Of a DNA stretch of 64,000 bases, positions 19,758 to 28,759 are shown in pieces. Position numbers and translations under genes: made by a program. The DNA comes from Candidatus Poribacteria bacterium (GTDB taxonomy: Bacteria > Poribacteria > WGA-4E > WGA-3G): assembly GCA_026702755.1 (NCBI GenBank), contig JAPPBX010000063.1, positions 1 to 64,000 on the forward strand. The letters are read 5' to 3'. Position 1 is the first letter of the stretch, and every line of letters begins with the position of its first letter. The notes beneath the pieces were generated by a model that saw only the letters and a program-made list of their open reading frames with translations, was not told the origin of the DNA and made no database searches.

Positions 19758-21071
19758 ATGAACATTACCCAATTCATAATGGAAGAGGTCCGTTGTTTCA
19801 GTGAACGCCAGACACTTGAAATTCGACCGTTGACTTTTTTGGTCGGGGAAAACAGTACTGGTAAGACGACAACACTTGCCTGTTTCCATGTATTAGCAAA
19901 TTATTTGCGGGGTAATGGTGTAGATTTTAATTTAGCCCCCTATTCCATGGGGACCTTCAGAGACATTGTCAGAAACAGTCGAAAAAGAGACAAAGTTTTT
20001 AAACTTGGATTCACTCATAAATATGGCAATGAAAATGTTGAACCAACATTTGAATTTGTTGAGAAAAAGGAAGGATTTGAACCCACGGTGAGTTCGGTCA
20101 CAGTGAAATTCAGTAACGGAACAATCGTTTTTAATAAAATTAAAGGTGAATTGGAATGGATGAAGCACTTAACCACCTTTGATGTAAAACGAAATCAATA
20201 TTGGATAGATTGTAGAAATGATGTTTTCACCAGACTCTTCCTTGATATCTCCTTAGATTCACTAAAAGGGCAAATTGAAGGAAGAACTGCCTTAGCAAAA
20301 TATTTGAAAGCACTTGGAAATGCGGCAAGCATCGTCTATCAGCCATGGGATATATGGGACACCATATCCATATTTAGCACTTCACCTATTCGCTCACGTC
20401 CTAAACGAACTTACGATCCGACAAGGGAATTTGATGATCCAGAAGGCAGCGATGTTCCGATGTATTTAATGCGGATTGAAGCGACCGACGAGCAGAATTG
20501 GGAAGCGTTAAAAACACAATTAGTTGAGTTTGGTAGGAATTCTGGATTGTTTGAGAACATAGATGTAAAAAACTTTGGACGCTCCTTGGGTGCTCCATTC
20601 CAACTACAGGTCAAAGTACGTGGTCCTAAAGCAAATATCACTGATGTCGGCTACGGGGTCAGTCAGATTCTACCAATTTTAGTGCAGATTTTAAATCCGA
20701 GTATTTCTAAGAATGTTCGGCGTGATCCAATGCAGTCATTTTTTTCTTTATTACAACAACCTGAAATTCACTTGCATCCAAAAGCACAGGCAGAATTTTC
20801 TTCTTTGTTGGTGAAATTGGCTAACAAGGGCAATCAGTCATTCATTATTGAGACACATAGCGATTATATGATTGATCGTGCACGCATTGAGATCAGAAAG
20901 GGAAATATCCGTCCAGAAGATGTGTCCTTGATCTATTTTGAACCCAAAGGAAATATTGTCAATGTCCATAATATCGGTTTTGATAAGGAGGCGAATCTAA
21001 TCAATGTTCCACCACATTATAGGGATTTTTTTCTAAAAGAATCTAAACGACTTATGGGGTTTGAAGATTAG
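19758..21071 (+). CDS. SMC/OLD-like AAA ATPase (candidate defence ATPase)
   Basis: The 437-residue protein has Walker A G-E-N-S-T-G-K-T at residues 30-37, a signature-like G-Y-G-V-S-Q-I-L-P-I-L near 298-308, a Walker B-type region (Q-Q-P-E-I-H-L-H-P-K-A-Q, ~333-345) and a conserved I-E-T-H-S-D-Y-M-I-D-R. These are the marks of the RecF/SMC-like ATPases that act as sensors in many phage-defence systems (OLD, Gabija, PARIS, retron-type ATPases). It has no TOPRIM domain of its own. TGGAGA lies about 9 bases upstream of the ATG. The next gene, a PIN-like nuclease, starts within three bases of its stop, which suggests a two-component sensor-effector operon. The region is more AT-rich than the preceding block, a hint of transfer. 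Confidence 0.88.
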   Translation: MNITQFIMEEVRCFSERQTLEIRPLTFLVGENSTGKTTTLACFHVLANYLRGNGVDFNLAPYSMGTFRDIVRNSRKRDKVFKLGFTHKYGNENVEPTFEFVEKKEGFEPTVSSVTVKFSNGTIVFNKIKGELEWMKHLTTFDVKRNQYWIDCRNDVFTRLFLDISLDSLKGQIEGRTALAKYLKALGNAASIVYQPWDIWDTISIFSTSPIRSRPKRTYDPTREFDDPEGSDVPMYLMRIEATDEQNWEALKTQLVEFGRNSGLFENIDVKNFGRSLGAPFQLQVKVRGPKANITDVGYGVSQILPILVQILNPSISKNVRRDPMQSFFSLLQQPEIHLHPKAQAEFSSLLVKLANKGNQSFIIETHSDYMIDRARIEIRKGNIRPEDVSLIYFEPKGNIVNVHNIGFDKEANLINVPPHYRDFFLKESKRLMGFED

Positions 21072-21074
21072 GTG

Positions 21075-21503
21075 ATGTGTGTAATTTTGGATGCAAATAC
21101 TTTTGGTAAATTTAAGAACCCCACTGATGAAGATATGGCACCTGTGTGGAAATGGTTGGATAACAGAAATGGCAAAATCGTCTACGCTAACACTGAAAAA
21201 TTTGAGGATGAGTGGGAAAAGGGAGGGATGAGTCCCTTAAGAGACCAGATGATGCGGGCGGGTCAACTTAAGTTAGTATCTGAAGGTGTACAAGAAAAGG
21301 CGAATGAATTGGAAGGTGAAATAGCATCAAACGACGAGCATATTATTGCATTGGCTATAGTAGCAAGCGTGAAAGTGCTAATATCTTACCGAGAGGGCGA
21401 CGGCGATTTATTTGATGATTTTAGGGATAAGAATTTAGTTGGAGGCAGAGTATATACGAGAAAAACGCATACACACCTACTGAAGAAAGACACCTGCCCG
21501 TAA
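21075..21503 (+). CDS. PIN-like nuclease, partner of the upstream ATPase
   Basis: The 142-residue protein opens with V-I-L-D6-A-N, the first acidic position of PIN domains. Acidic residues recur mid-protein (E-K-F-E-D-E-W). S-N-D87-E-H-I-I-A-L-A matches the central PIN motif, and S-Y-R-E-G-D-G-D-L-F-D-D-F (~106-118) matches the C-terminal acidic motif. It is therefore likely to be a metal-dependent RNase or DNase. The start overlaps or abuts the ATPase stop (GTG 21072 or ATG 21075). No cognate VapB-like antitoxin is present, so control is probably exerted by the ATPase. The family call rests on motif spacing only. Confidence 0.75.
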   Translation: MCVILDANTFGKFKNPTDEDMAPVWKWLDNRNGKIVYANTEKFEDEWEKGGMSPLRDQMMRAGQLKLVSEGVQEKANELEGEIASNDEHIIALAIVASVKVLISYREGDGDLFDDFRDKNLVGGRVYTRKTHTHLLKKDTCP

Positions 21504-21513
21504 AATGAAGTAA

Positions 21514-21535
21514 TGCGAGGCATGGCAACCTCGCA
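21514..21535. repeat. GCGAGG-type intergenic hairpin between convergent genes
   Basis: TGCGAGG / CCTCGCA stem of 7 bp around CATGGCAA. It sits between the converging PIN-like and TPP-enzyme genes and could also slow transcription from either side. Confidence 0.5.
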
Positions 21536-21553
21536 CTACCACATAATTCTCCT

Positions 21554-23227
21554 TTAGGAGGGCATCCAAGTCCGTGGTGCAATCCCTTCCACGTGCGTTT
21601 TCACATCCACGACTGCTGGCTGACCTGAAGCAAACGCCTGATCCAGTGCCCTTGAGAGTTCACTCGGTTTGTTGACCGTGATCCCGAAACATCCCATTGA
21701 TTCTGCCATCTTCGCGAAATCTGCGTCTGGGAACAGCCAGAGTTCATCGGAACCCGCTGTCCGTCCGCCATAAACCGACTCAACACCACCCTGTTCTTGG
21801 TTCAGTGAGTGGTTATTGTTCACAACGATAACGGCATTAATTCCAGATTTCATTGCCGTGTCGAGTTCGGTCATGTGATACCAGATGCCGCCGTCTCCTG
21901 TGAAACAGAGCACGGGTCTATCGGGTTGTGCGCACTTCGCGCCCATCGCCGCGGGGACACCCCATCCCAACGAACCTGAGCAACGTATGAAGCTCTGATC
22001 GGGATGTTTAAAGTCAATCATCGTGCCGGTCCAGATGCCTGAATGCCCTGTGTCGGACACAAGGATCGCGTCTGATGGGAGATAATCTGTCAGTTCACGG
22101 CAGAGGCGTTCCGGTAGCATCGGGAGTCGCTCTGAATTAACTTTTTCGCTGACGCTTTCTCTCCAGTTGTTCACCAATTCTTGCACGCAATTGACCCATT
22201 CAGTGCGCGGTGTCGTCGTTTCTGCTGCTTCAAGCATCCGTCTTAACGTATTCCGCACGTCTCCCTGCATCCCTAACTGAATAGGATAATTCCGTCCGAG
22301 TTCATCTGGATTAATATCGAGTTGTATAATCGGTGTCCCTTGTGGCGGGATCTTGTATCCGTTGGTTACCTGTCCACCGGTGTGGCTGCCGATAAAGAAG
22401 ACGAGGTCTGCTTCGCATACCGCTTGATTGGCGCACGCCCGCGAGTATGAACCGGGGGTTCCGACTGCCAGCGGATGATCACTAGGGAACATCGCCTTGG
22501 CATTCAGAGAGGTCGCTACTGGAATCGAGAGTTTTTCTGCCAATGCTACGAGTTCTGCGCGTGCGTCTGAAGCCGTTACGCCGCCACCGGCTACAATGAG
22601 GGGTTGTTTCGCGTTGGAGAGGAGTTCGAGAGCCTCTGTTACCTTTTCTGCTTCTGCTTCCGGTCGGAACGGTGGGAGTTGGGTAAACGCCTCTTCAACG
22701 ATTACCTCAAGTTCGCCTTCCCGATCAATAACCGACGACCCCGCGATGCCCTCGAAGTCGAGATGGGCCGGTCCTGGTGTCCCTGTGGTTGCAGCACGAA
22801 AGGCTTGGCGCAGATAAAAGGGAAGCTGCTCGGGTGTCGCAACATAAGCACTATATTTTGTAACAGCAGAAAACGGATTAACGTGGTCTACCTCTTGATA
22901 GGCGTGCCGTTGCTGATTGATTTGGTTTTCCTTACCGGTAATCGCAATCACCGGCGCGCAAGCGAGATAGGCATCTTGTAATCCGGCGGCGAGGTTGACT
23001 GCTCCGACAGATTGTGCCATACAGAGACTCGGACTGCGATTCACACGAGCGTAGGCATCCGCCATATACGCTGCCGCTTTCTCGCCATGTGTCTGGACCC
23101 GCTTAATCCCAAGATTTTCCATCTCCATTAAAGCCCGCGGCCCGATATAGGGCATAAAAAAAACGTGGGTAATCCCATACCCGTGAACGGTTTCAGCAAT
23201 AAATTTAGCACCTGTCATTTTCGGCAT
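21554..23227 (-). CDS. Thiamine-diphosphate-dependent enzyme, acetolactate-synthase-like
   Basis: The 557-residue protein has the three-domain PYR / central / PP architecture of the IlvB family. The catalytic Glu49 lies in T-H-G-E-K-A-A-A-Y-M-A-D-A-Y-A-R. The C-terminal TPP-Mg motif is F-T-G-D-G-G-I-W-Y-H-M-T-E-L-D-T-A ... V-V-N-N-N-H. Length fits the family. ATG 23227 was chosen over the longer open frame because AGAGGAGA precedes it and because the conserved sequence begins there. It is a single gene on the minus strand with no IlvN-like regulatory subunit beside it, so the substrate may not be that of branched-chain synthesis. Confidence 0.9.
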   Translation of the reverse strand: MPKMTGAKFIAETVHGYGITHVFFMPYIGPRALMEMENLGIKRVQTHGEKAAAYMADAYARVNRSPSLCMAQSVGAVNLAAGLQDAYLACAPVIAITGKENQINQQRHAYQEVDHVNPFSAVTKYSAYVATPEQLPFYLRQAFRAATTGTPGPAHLDFEGIAGSSVIDREGELEVIVEEAFTQLPPFRPEAEAEKVTEALELLSNAKQPLIVAGGGVTASDARAELVALAEKLSIPVATSLNAKAMFPSDHPLAVGTPGSYSRACANQAVCEADLVFFIGSHTGGQVTNGYKIPPQGTPIIQLDINPDELGRNYPIQLGMQGDVRNTLRRMLEAAETTTPRTEWVNCVQELVNNWRESVSEKVNSERLPMLPERLCRELTDYLPSDAILVSDTGHSGIWTGTMIDFKHPDQSFIRCSGSLGWGVPAAMGAKCAQPDRPVLCFTGDGGIWYHMTELDTAMKSGINAVIVVNNNHSLNQEQGGVESVYGGRTAGSDELWLFPDADFAKMAESMGCFGITVNKPSELSRALDQAFASGQPAVVDVKTHVEGIAPRTWMPS

Positions 23228-23366
23228 AAGTTTTTCTCCTCTTTTGGCACTGCTTGTCAAACCAAAACTTGCTCTACAAGAGTGGTGTGGCTTGCGACAC
23301 GATGTGAGAAGCATTCTATCAGTTTTCAGCATAACTTGCAAGCGTGAACTTGAGATAAAAATAAAT

Positions 23367-23396
23367 TTGGTAGTAAATCGTTGAAGGTGCTATAAT
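23367..23396 (+). promoter_or_regulatory. Candidate sigma70-type promoter for the LamG gene
   Basis: TTGGTA (23367-23372), 18 bases, then TATAAT (23391-23396). The start codon is 132 bases downstream. A hairpin GCGGAA / TTCCGC (23491-23512) lies directly before the Shine-Dalgarno AAGGAG. Confidence 0.5.
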
Positions 23397-23527
23397 TATC
23401 TCAACGATATCGTCTGAACCAAAGTTCGCAGGGTTCAAGGATAGCAGGATTGTAGATATTTCGAGGTCACACCAAAGATTCTCAATAGATGCGGAAACGT
23501 TCTCACTTCCGCAAGGAGCAAGGGACT

Positions 23528-24370
23528 ATGAAAAGACTAATCTATCTCCTTACGCTTACACTGGTTATTGCAGCACTTTCCAACAACGGATATACAGAGC
23601 CAGTGGTGACAGATGGACTTGTGAGTTATTGGACTTTTGACCGGCAGGACATTGATGGCGGCACAGTCAAAGATGTCTGGGGCGAAAATGATGGGAAAAT
23701 CGTCGGTGCTCCAAAGATTGTTGACGGTCACGTGGGGGAAGCACTCGAATTTGATGGCTCTGATGATTATGTCAACTTGACAAACCTCGGCGATTTTGGA
23801 GAGCAGGTCGGTACCTCTACATTTGAAGCTTGGGTCAAAACCGGTTTCAAGAAGAATTGGACGACGCTATTTAAAGTCCTTGATCAGGGGTGCAATATGG
23901 CGTGGGCAATCGATGTCAACCGGAGTGCGAAAGCGGGTTTTCCGCTTGCTGAAGACATTGTCCACTATTACGTCCGTCAGAAATCGGCGGCGGGCTGCAA
24001 CGCCATCGCTGTTGAAATTGAATTTGCCCTGTCAGACGGCAAATGGCATCACATCGTTTTCGCAATTGTAGACGCTGGCAAAGCCGAAGTCAGTATCTAT
24101 ATGGATGGTGAACCACAAGAGGTGATCGAAGGTGCTGTAAAAGACCTCGACACCTTTGTTCCGTTTGTGGAGCCGGTCTATATCGGTGCGGCGAACAATC
24201 GCGGCAATGTTGAGCGGCATTTCCCCGGTATCATTGATGAGGTACGTATTTACGACCGACCGCTCACAGCTGACGAAGTAACCCGTAATTTTGAATCCAA
24301 AATAGGTTTGTCCGTTCAAGCTGCCGAGAAGTTATCTATTGTCTGGGCGACCTTGAAGACAGAATTATAG
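23528..24370 (+). CDS. Secreted LamG/concanavalin-like protein, paralogue 1
   Basis: The 280-residue protein has a signal peptide (K-R-L-I-Y-L-L-T-L-T-L-V-I-A-A-L) followed by one LamG/LamGL domain: D-G-L-V-S-Y-W-T-F-D, A-L-E-F-D-G-S-D-D-Y-V, F-E-A-W-V-K, W-H-H-I-V and G-I-I-D-E-V-R-I-Y-D-R-P-L. Such domains bind glycans or proteins outside the cell. ATG 23528 was chosen because AAGGAG lies 9 bases upstream and the signal peptide begins there. The final 18 residues contain A-A-E-K-L-S-I-V-W-A-T-L-K, a tail shared with two other LamG proteins in this window. The next gene is a close paralogue. Confidence 0.88.
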   Translation: MKRLIYLLTLTLVIAALSNNGYTEPVVTDGLVSYWTFDRQDIDGGTVKDVWGENDGKIVGAPKIVDGHVGEALEFDGSDDYVNLTNLGDFGEQVGTSTFEAWVKTGFKKNWTTLFKVLDQGCNMAWAIDVNRSAKAGFPLAEDIVHYYVRQKSAAGCNAIAVEIEFALSDGKWHHIVFAIVDAGKAEVSIYMDGEPQEVIEGAVKDLDTFVPFVEPVYIGAANNRGNVERHFPGIIDEVRIYDRPLTADEVTRNFESKIGLSVQAAEKLSIVWATLKTEL

Positions 24371-24406
24371 GATAACGTGAGTTCAATAATAAAAATTAAC
24401 GTACAC

Positions 24407-24515
24407 GTAGGTTGGGTAGAGTGGTAAAAGACTATGTCCTTTCAGGTGTACAGAGAGTTCCGATTTTCGATGTTTCATTTATTTAGATCGATATAGCGAA
24501 ACCCAACAATCCAAC
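24407..24515. repeat. GTAGGTTGGG-type element, copy C (degraded)
   Basis: It starts GTAGGTTGGGTAGAGTGG and ends with CGAAACCCAACAATCCAAC, the same plan as copies A and B but more diverged inside. It lies between the two LamG paralogues. The remaining bases of this ~300-base gap hold nothing that I recognise. Confidence 0.55.
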
Positions 24516-24673
24516 TAAATAGTTCCTAATTTTTCCAAATTTAGACTTGTGTAGGAACGTTGGAAAATGATATACCCTGTCTATCAAAAAGATTTGAAGG
24601 CAGATTTCATAAGTGTCCGTTGTGTAGGCATACCTTACCGTGCGATTTCTGTGCATCTAAAGGAGCAATTACC

Positions 24674-25678
24674 ATGAAAAGGTTACTTTACTTGCTGACG
24701 ATTGCCTTAACTATCTCCATATTTTCCCACAGCGGGAACACGGCGATAGTGACAGATGGGCTTGTGAGTTATTGGACATTTGATCGACAGGACATTGTTG
24801 ATAACACAGCCAAGGATGTTTGGGGCAAAAACGATGGAACAATTGTAGGAAATCCCAAACTTGTTGCTGGCCGAAGGAACAGTGCCTTGGAATTTGATGG
24901 TTTTGACGATTATGTGAACCTGACAAACCTCGGCGATTTTGGCAGTCAGGTTGGTACGTCTACATTTGAAGCTTGGGTCAAAACCAGCTTGAAGAAAGAA
25001 CGCTCGACCACACTCTTCAAAGTCCGAGATGCAGATTGTGGTATGGGTTGGGGAATGGATCTCAACGGCTGGACAGAACGCCCCCGGGATCCCCATATAC
25101 CTGGATTGGATAAAGAAATTAATCTCAACGACTGGCAGAGAGCTAATCACAACGGTTGGAAGGACTTCGCTAACTTACCCCCTATCTTAGCAATGAACCC
25201 GGGGGTGAATCTTGCTTTTGATAATAACATTAGTTTTAATAAGGATGTCATTCGTCTGTATCTTGCCTATAAATCGGGGCAGCGTGGATGCAGACATTCG
25301 GCCTCTGGATGGCGGTTCCCGATTTCTGATGGAGAATGGCATCACCTTGTCTATGTCAATGGAGTTCCTTATGTAGATGAAGATGGACGCGAGTTGCGAG
25401 AAAGAGCCATCTTTATAGACGGTAAACGGGAATGGCTCAGTAGGTATAGGATTGAGGAAACCGACAGTTTTATCCCGTTCACGGAACCTGTCTATCTTGG
25501 TGCCGGGAACAATCTTGGTGAGGCAGAAGCGTTCTTCAACGGGATCATTGATGAAGTCCGTATCTACGATCGACCCCTCACTCAAGACGAAGTGACCCAG
25601 AACTTTGAAATTGAACTATCCGTTGAGGCAGCCGAGAAACTTCCTGTCGTTTGGGGTGCTCTGAAGACAGCACAATAG
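24674..25678 (+). CDS. Secreted LamG/concanavalin-like protein, paralogue 2
   Basis: The 334-residue protein is a paralogue of the preceding LamG protein: same signal peptide type (K-R-L-L-Y-L-L-T-I-A-L-T-I-S-I-F), same I-V-T-D-G-L-V-S-Y-W-T-F-D-R-Q-D-I start, same Y-V-N-L-T-N-L-G-D-F-G block and same G-I-I-D-E-V-R-I-Y-D-R-P-L-T end. It carries an extra insertion of about 50 residues in the middle (from about residue 130). ATG 24674 has AAAGGAG 8 bases upstream; the longer open frame lacks such a site. The C-terminus A-A-E-K-L-P-V-V-W-G-A-L-K repeats the tail of its neighbour. A local duplication with divergence is the simplest origin. Confidence 0.87.
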   Translation: MKRLLYLLTIALTISIFSHSGNTAIVTDGLVSYWTFDRQDIVDNTAKDVWGKNDGTIVGNPKLVAGRRNSALEFDGFDDYVNLTNLGDFGSQVGTSTFEAWVKTSLKKERSTTLFKVRDADCGMGWGMDLNGWTERPRDPHIPGLDKEINLNDWQRANHNGWKDFANLPPILAMNPGVNLAFDNNISFNKDVIRLYLAYKSGQRGCRHSASGWRFPISDGEWHHLVYVNGVPYVDEDGRELRERAIFIDGKREWLSRYRIEETDSFIPFTEPVYLGAGNNLGEAEAFFNGIIDEVRIYDRPLTQDEVTQNFEIELSVEAAEKLPVVWGALKTAQ

Positions 25679-25711
25679 CATTGCGTTAACAACAGCCATA
25701 AAAGGAATTTA

Positions 25712-26497
25712 ATGTTCACACCTCACGAAAAATGGTTTTTTGACCACCACGGATTCATCATCCTCCGTAAAGTCGTGCCACCTGAGGACATCCAACGAAT
25801 GATTGAACTCGGTAACCAGTGGTACGACACGCCCTTGGAAGAACTTCCACCACCGCTCACCTCTACCTCCCGAACAGGTGATCGTTCCGCGACGATTGCC
25901 CATTGGATTAATCATATCCAATACGGCGACCCTGTCTTCCAACGGCTTGTGCTTAACCGAGAGATTATGCGGGTGATTATCGCCCTGACGCGAGGGACTC
26001 CCTGTCTCGTTGATTGTGCCTTGACGAAGAACTACAAAACCTCCGATGACATCCACTTCCATGCCTCCGGTCAAGATTATAGCGTGGACGAATCTGGACC
26101 TCGAGCGGGTTTCCTCAACGCTGGGACTTCGTTAGTTGACGTGCCATCAGGGACAGGGTTCGTCTGTCTGCCCGGAAGCCATAAGCGTAACTTTGAACCG
26201 CCTGATGACCTCTCAATCTATGATGGCCCCCCAACGGTTATCAACGTCCCTGTCAACGCTGGCGATTGTGTTATCTTTACTGAAGCACTCTATCACGGTG
26301 GAAGACGCTGGACGGAATCCTATCCCCGATACACTATTTTTAATCGTTATATTGACAACGCATCACACAATTCCCTTCCCATTGAGAGCCACAAACATCT
26401 GATTTCGGACGAGGTCTACGAGTTGGAGCAGCCCGCAGTTCGGGGACAACGGAAACAAGTTGTAAAACGGATTTTGAGTGAATTAGACGCACGCTGA
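25712..26497 (+). CDS. Phytanoyl-CoA dioxygenase (PhyH) family protein
   Basis: The 261-residue protein fits the length and motif order of PhyH-type Fe(II)/2-oxoglutarate oxygenases: an early F-D-H-H-G-F-I-I-L-R-K-V-V, a first metal-ligand region around H-F-H-A-S-G-Q-D, the central P-S-G-T-G-F-V-C-L-P-G-S-H-K-R-N-F and the distal ligand region A-G-D-C-V-I-F-T-E-A-L-Y-H-G-G. The distal R-Y-T-I-F-N-R-Y probably contacts 2-oxoglutarate. The exact first H-x-D ligand pair is not obvious. The next gene starts 9 bases after the stop, so the two are probably one operon. Substrate unknown; this family is expanded in marine bacteria. Confidence 0.87.
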   Translation: MFTPHEKWFFDHHGFIILRKVVPPEDIQRMIELGNQWYDTPLEELPPPLTSTSRTGDRSATIAHWINHIQYGDPVFQRLVLNREIMRVIIALTRGTPCLVDCALTKNYKTSDDIHFHASGQDYSVDESGPRAGFLNAGTSLVDVPSGTGFVCLPGSHKRNFEPPDDLSIYDGPPTVINVPVNAGDCVIFTEALYHGGRRWTESYPRYTIFNRYIDNASHNSLPIESHKHLISDEVYELEQPAVRGQRKQVVKRILSELDAR

Positions 26498-26506
26498 GGT
26501 GCTACG

Positions 26507-28630
26507 ATGCAAACATGCCAGCCGTATCCACTTGGCGAACCGGGACAGATGGCGACGTATCGGTATGAAGGTGAAGACCCGCTGCCGAATACGATTGTGA
26601 GAACATTCACTTGGGCAATCGGTTCGGTTGAGGAAAAGGCTGGTGTGCCCTATCAGTGGATCTGTCTCCGCGCAACGAAAGTATCCGGTGAAAAATTTTC
26701 TGTCTGGTTGCTCAGTGAAAATATACCGTCCGAGGATGTGAAGGCAGCCAGCGCGACCACGTCCCGTTACATCCTCCAAATTGGAGACGATATTCCTTTG
26801 GAATTCCATGATAGATTCACTGGAAAACCTGTCTTACCCGGACTCGGCGCGTGGCAATATCTTTTCCCTAAGCCCGCAGATGAAACGGCGCGAGATAATC
26901 TCTTCCCGCAAACAGTAAAATATCTTGGACATACCTATCGGCTCACGCAGATATCCGATTCAGGTGAATCTGACGCACCGCCCGATACGCAGCTCCTTTC
27001 ACTCCGTCCTGAGACTCTTATCGGACCCCCCAGCAACACGAGGCAGAAGGACGAAACGCGCCGCTACGACCTGTCCGATTATGAACTCGTCTCTTTGACT
27101 GAAGCAGATTACGATGAAATGATTGCGGCAGGAATCAACTGTGTCCGCGTTGATACAGAACAGGTCGAATGGGTTAAGAAGCGCAACGTTTTTTATTGGG
27201 GAATTGACGCGGTTGCACTCGGGTATCCTGAGTGTTTATATCGAAGCAACTACCTCGGTCCCGCTATTTTTATGGACGAACCCGCTGTCTGCACACGGGA
27301 CCATGTGCTTCGACCCAAGTTAGAGACGGATGTGGCATTTCGGAAAGCGATAACACCGCAACTCGCCTTTGAAGCGTTCCAAGACTATTTCCACACCGCC
27401 AAATACGATGGCGCGCCTACACGGCTATACAAAGGTTTGGAAGCACACCCGGACGTGGATTTAGGAGACATGGAGTTTCTTCAGCAGAATCTATATACGT
27501 GGGAGACCATCGTCAGTTCAGCAGTGTACCAGTTGTCAGAGGGAAACGCAGAGACACCTACCGCGATCGTTTTTGAACCACCCGGTAGGATTGGAACGAT
27601 GCGAACGCTACCTGAAATGAATATGGCTTACGGCTGCCAAATCCCGATAGACAACCCGAAAAATCTGGCGAGTATCCTCTACGGCTTCCTACGCGGTGCA
27701 GCGAGGCAAACCGATAAAGGGTGGGGCATGAGCATCTACGGACAGGTACACCGTGCAGACGCGTTCTGGCTACAGACGCACGCTTACGACTTGGGCGCGC
27801 GACATTTCCACTACTGGGATAGTTATCAGCTTGCTTGTGTACCTTATGGTGAAATCCTTGCACTCTCACGAAATCTGAGTGCCCATGTTGAAAGCCATCC
27901 GCATAGGAATCTTGAAGAACTCCGCACAGCCGCGGAAATAGTTATTCTGTTACCACCCGGCTACAATCTGGGACACGTTGAGATGGGTAGGGGTAATCTC
28001 TGGGGTTTGGGGGAACTCAATTTAGAGAGGCGCAACAGAGAGGGTGTCAAATATCGCACCGTGATGCACAACTTCTTTACCGAGATTGAGAGAGCGATCC
28101 GACTCGGTGTTGCCTTTGACCTCCTTTGGGATTTAGCCGAACTTAAGTTGTCCGATTATCGTGAAGTCGTCCGGATTCGAGAGGATGGCAAGGTGGAGGT
28201 CCGTGAAGGTGAGGAGACGGTCTTACACGAAGGCGCGAGGATACCACCCCGTCCAACCGGTGTCTCGCCGACGTTGACTGTTGATGTGTCTGTTTCACAA
28301 GTCAATGCCTCAATTGAAGTCCATGCTTGCGCGACTGTGACCGAAGGATCCGCCTCAGTTTACTACACGCGAGGTGCTGACGAAAATGGTGTCTATAGTA
28401 ACGAGATAGTACTCTGGGAATTGTTCGGTCCAGGAGAAGAGGATTACCGTTTCTTGAATAGAGAACAATCGGAAGTCCGCATCACTCAAACGGGATCGGT
28501 CGCCGGTGTGGAAGTTCGTTTTGAACTTAGACATCCTGGTGACTATCACCTTCGAGCCGCAACCGTTGACATGGCGGGTCGCACAGCGGTCGCGTGGGAA
28601 GCTATTACCGTTTCCAATGCGCGTGTCTAA
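26507..28630 (+). CDS. Glycoside-hydrolase-like TIM-barrel protein
   Basis: The 707-residue protein has no signal peptide. The middle carries short signatures of a GH-like (beta/alpha)8 barrel: I-A-A-G-I-N-C-V-R-V-D, A-I-F-M-D-E-P-A-V, W-G-M-S-I-Y-G-Q and D-L-G-A-R-H-F-H-Y-W-D-S, in that order. A beta-rich Ig-like domain occupies the last ~120 residues (L-R-H-P-G-D-Y-H-L-R-A-A-T-V-D). The Glu in M-D-E-P could be catalytic. The gene follows the PhyH gene by 9 bases with a GAGG-type site before the ATG. I do not recognise a named family, so substrate and activity are open. Confidence 0.7.
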   Translation: MQTCQPYPLGEPGQMATYRYEGEDPLPNTIVRTFTWAIGSVEEKAGVPYQWICLRATKVSGEKFSVWLLSENIPSEDVKAASATTSRYILQIGDDIPLEFHDRFTGKPVLPGLGAWQYLFPKPADETARDNLFPQTVKYLGHTYRLTQISDSGESDAPPDTQLLSLRPETLIGPPSNTRQKDETRRYDLSDYELVSLTEADYDEMIAAGINCVRVDTEQVEWVKKRNVFYWGIDAVALGYPECLYRSNYLGPAIFMDEPAVCTRDHVLRPKLETDVAFRKAITPQLAFEAFQDYFHTAKYDGAPTRLYKGLEAHPDVDLGDMEFLQQNLYTWETIVSSAVYQLSEGNAETPTAIVFEPPGRIGTMRTLPEMNMAYGCQIPIDNPKNLASILYGFLRGAARQTDKGWGMSIYGQVHRADAFWLQTHAYDLGARHFHYWDSYQLACVPYGEILALSRNLSAHVESHPHRNLEELRTAAEIVILLPPGYNLGHVEMGRGNLWGLGELNLERRNREGVKYRTVMHNFFTEIERAIRLGVAFDLLWDLAELKLSDYREVVRIREDGKVEVREGEETVLHEGARIPPRPTGVSPTLTVDVSVSQVNASIEVHACATVTEGSASVYYTRGADENGVYSNEIVLWELFGPGEEDYRFLNREQSEVRITQTGSVAGVEVRFELRHPGDYHLRAATVDMAGRTAVAWEAITVSNARV

Positions 28631-28759
28631 GTACATTCTTTTTCGATTTTCCTATTTTAATTCTGAAATTTTCCATAAATCTTACATTTTATGCAACCTT
28701 CCTACCCGCAGCACATCTCTTATATATTATGAGAGACAACATGCTTTTGGAGGTGGCAC

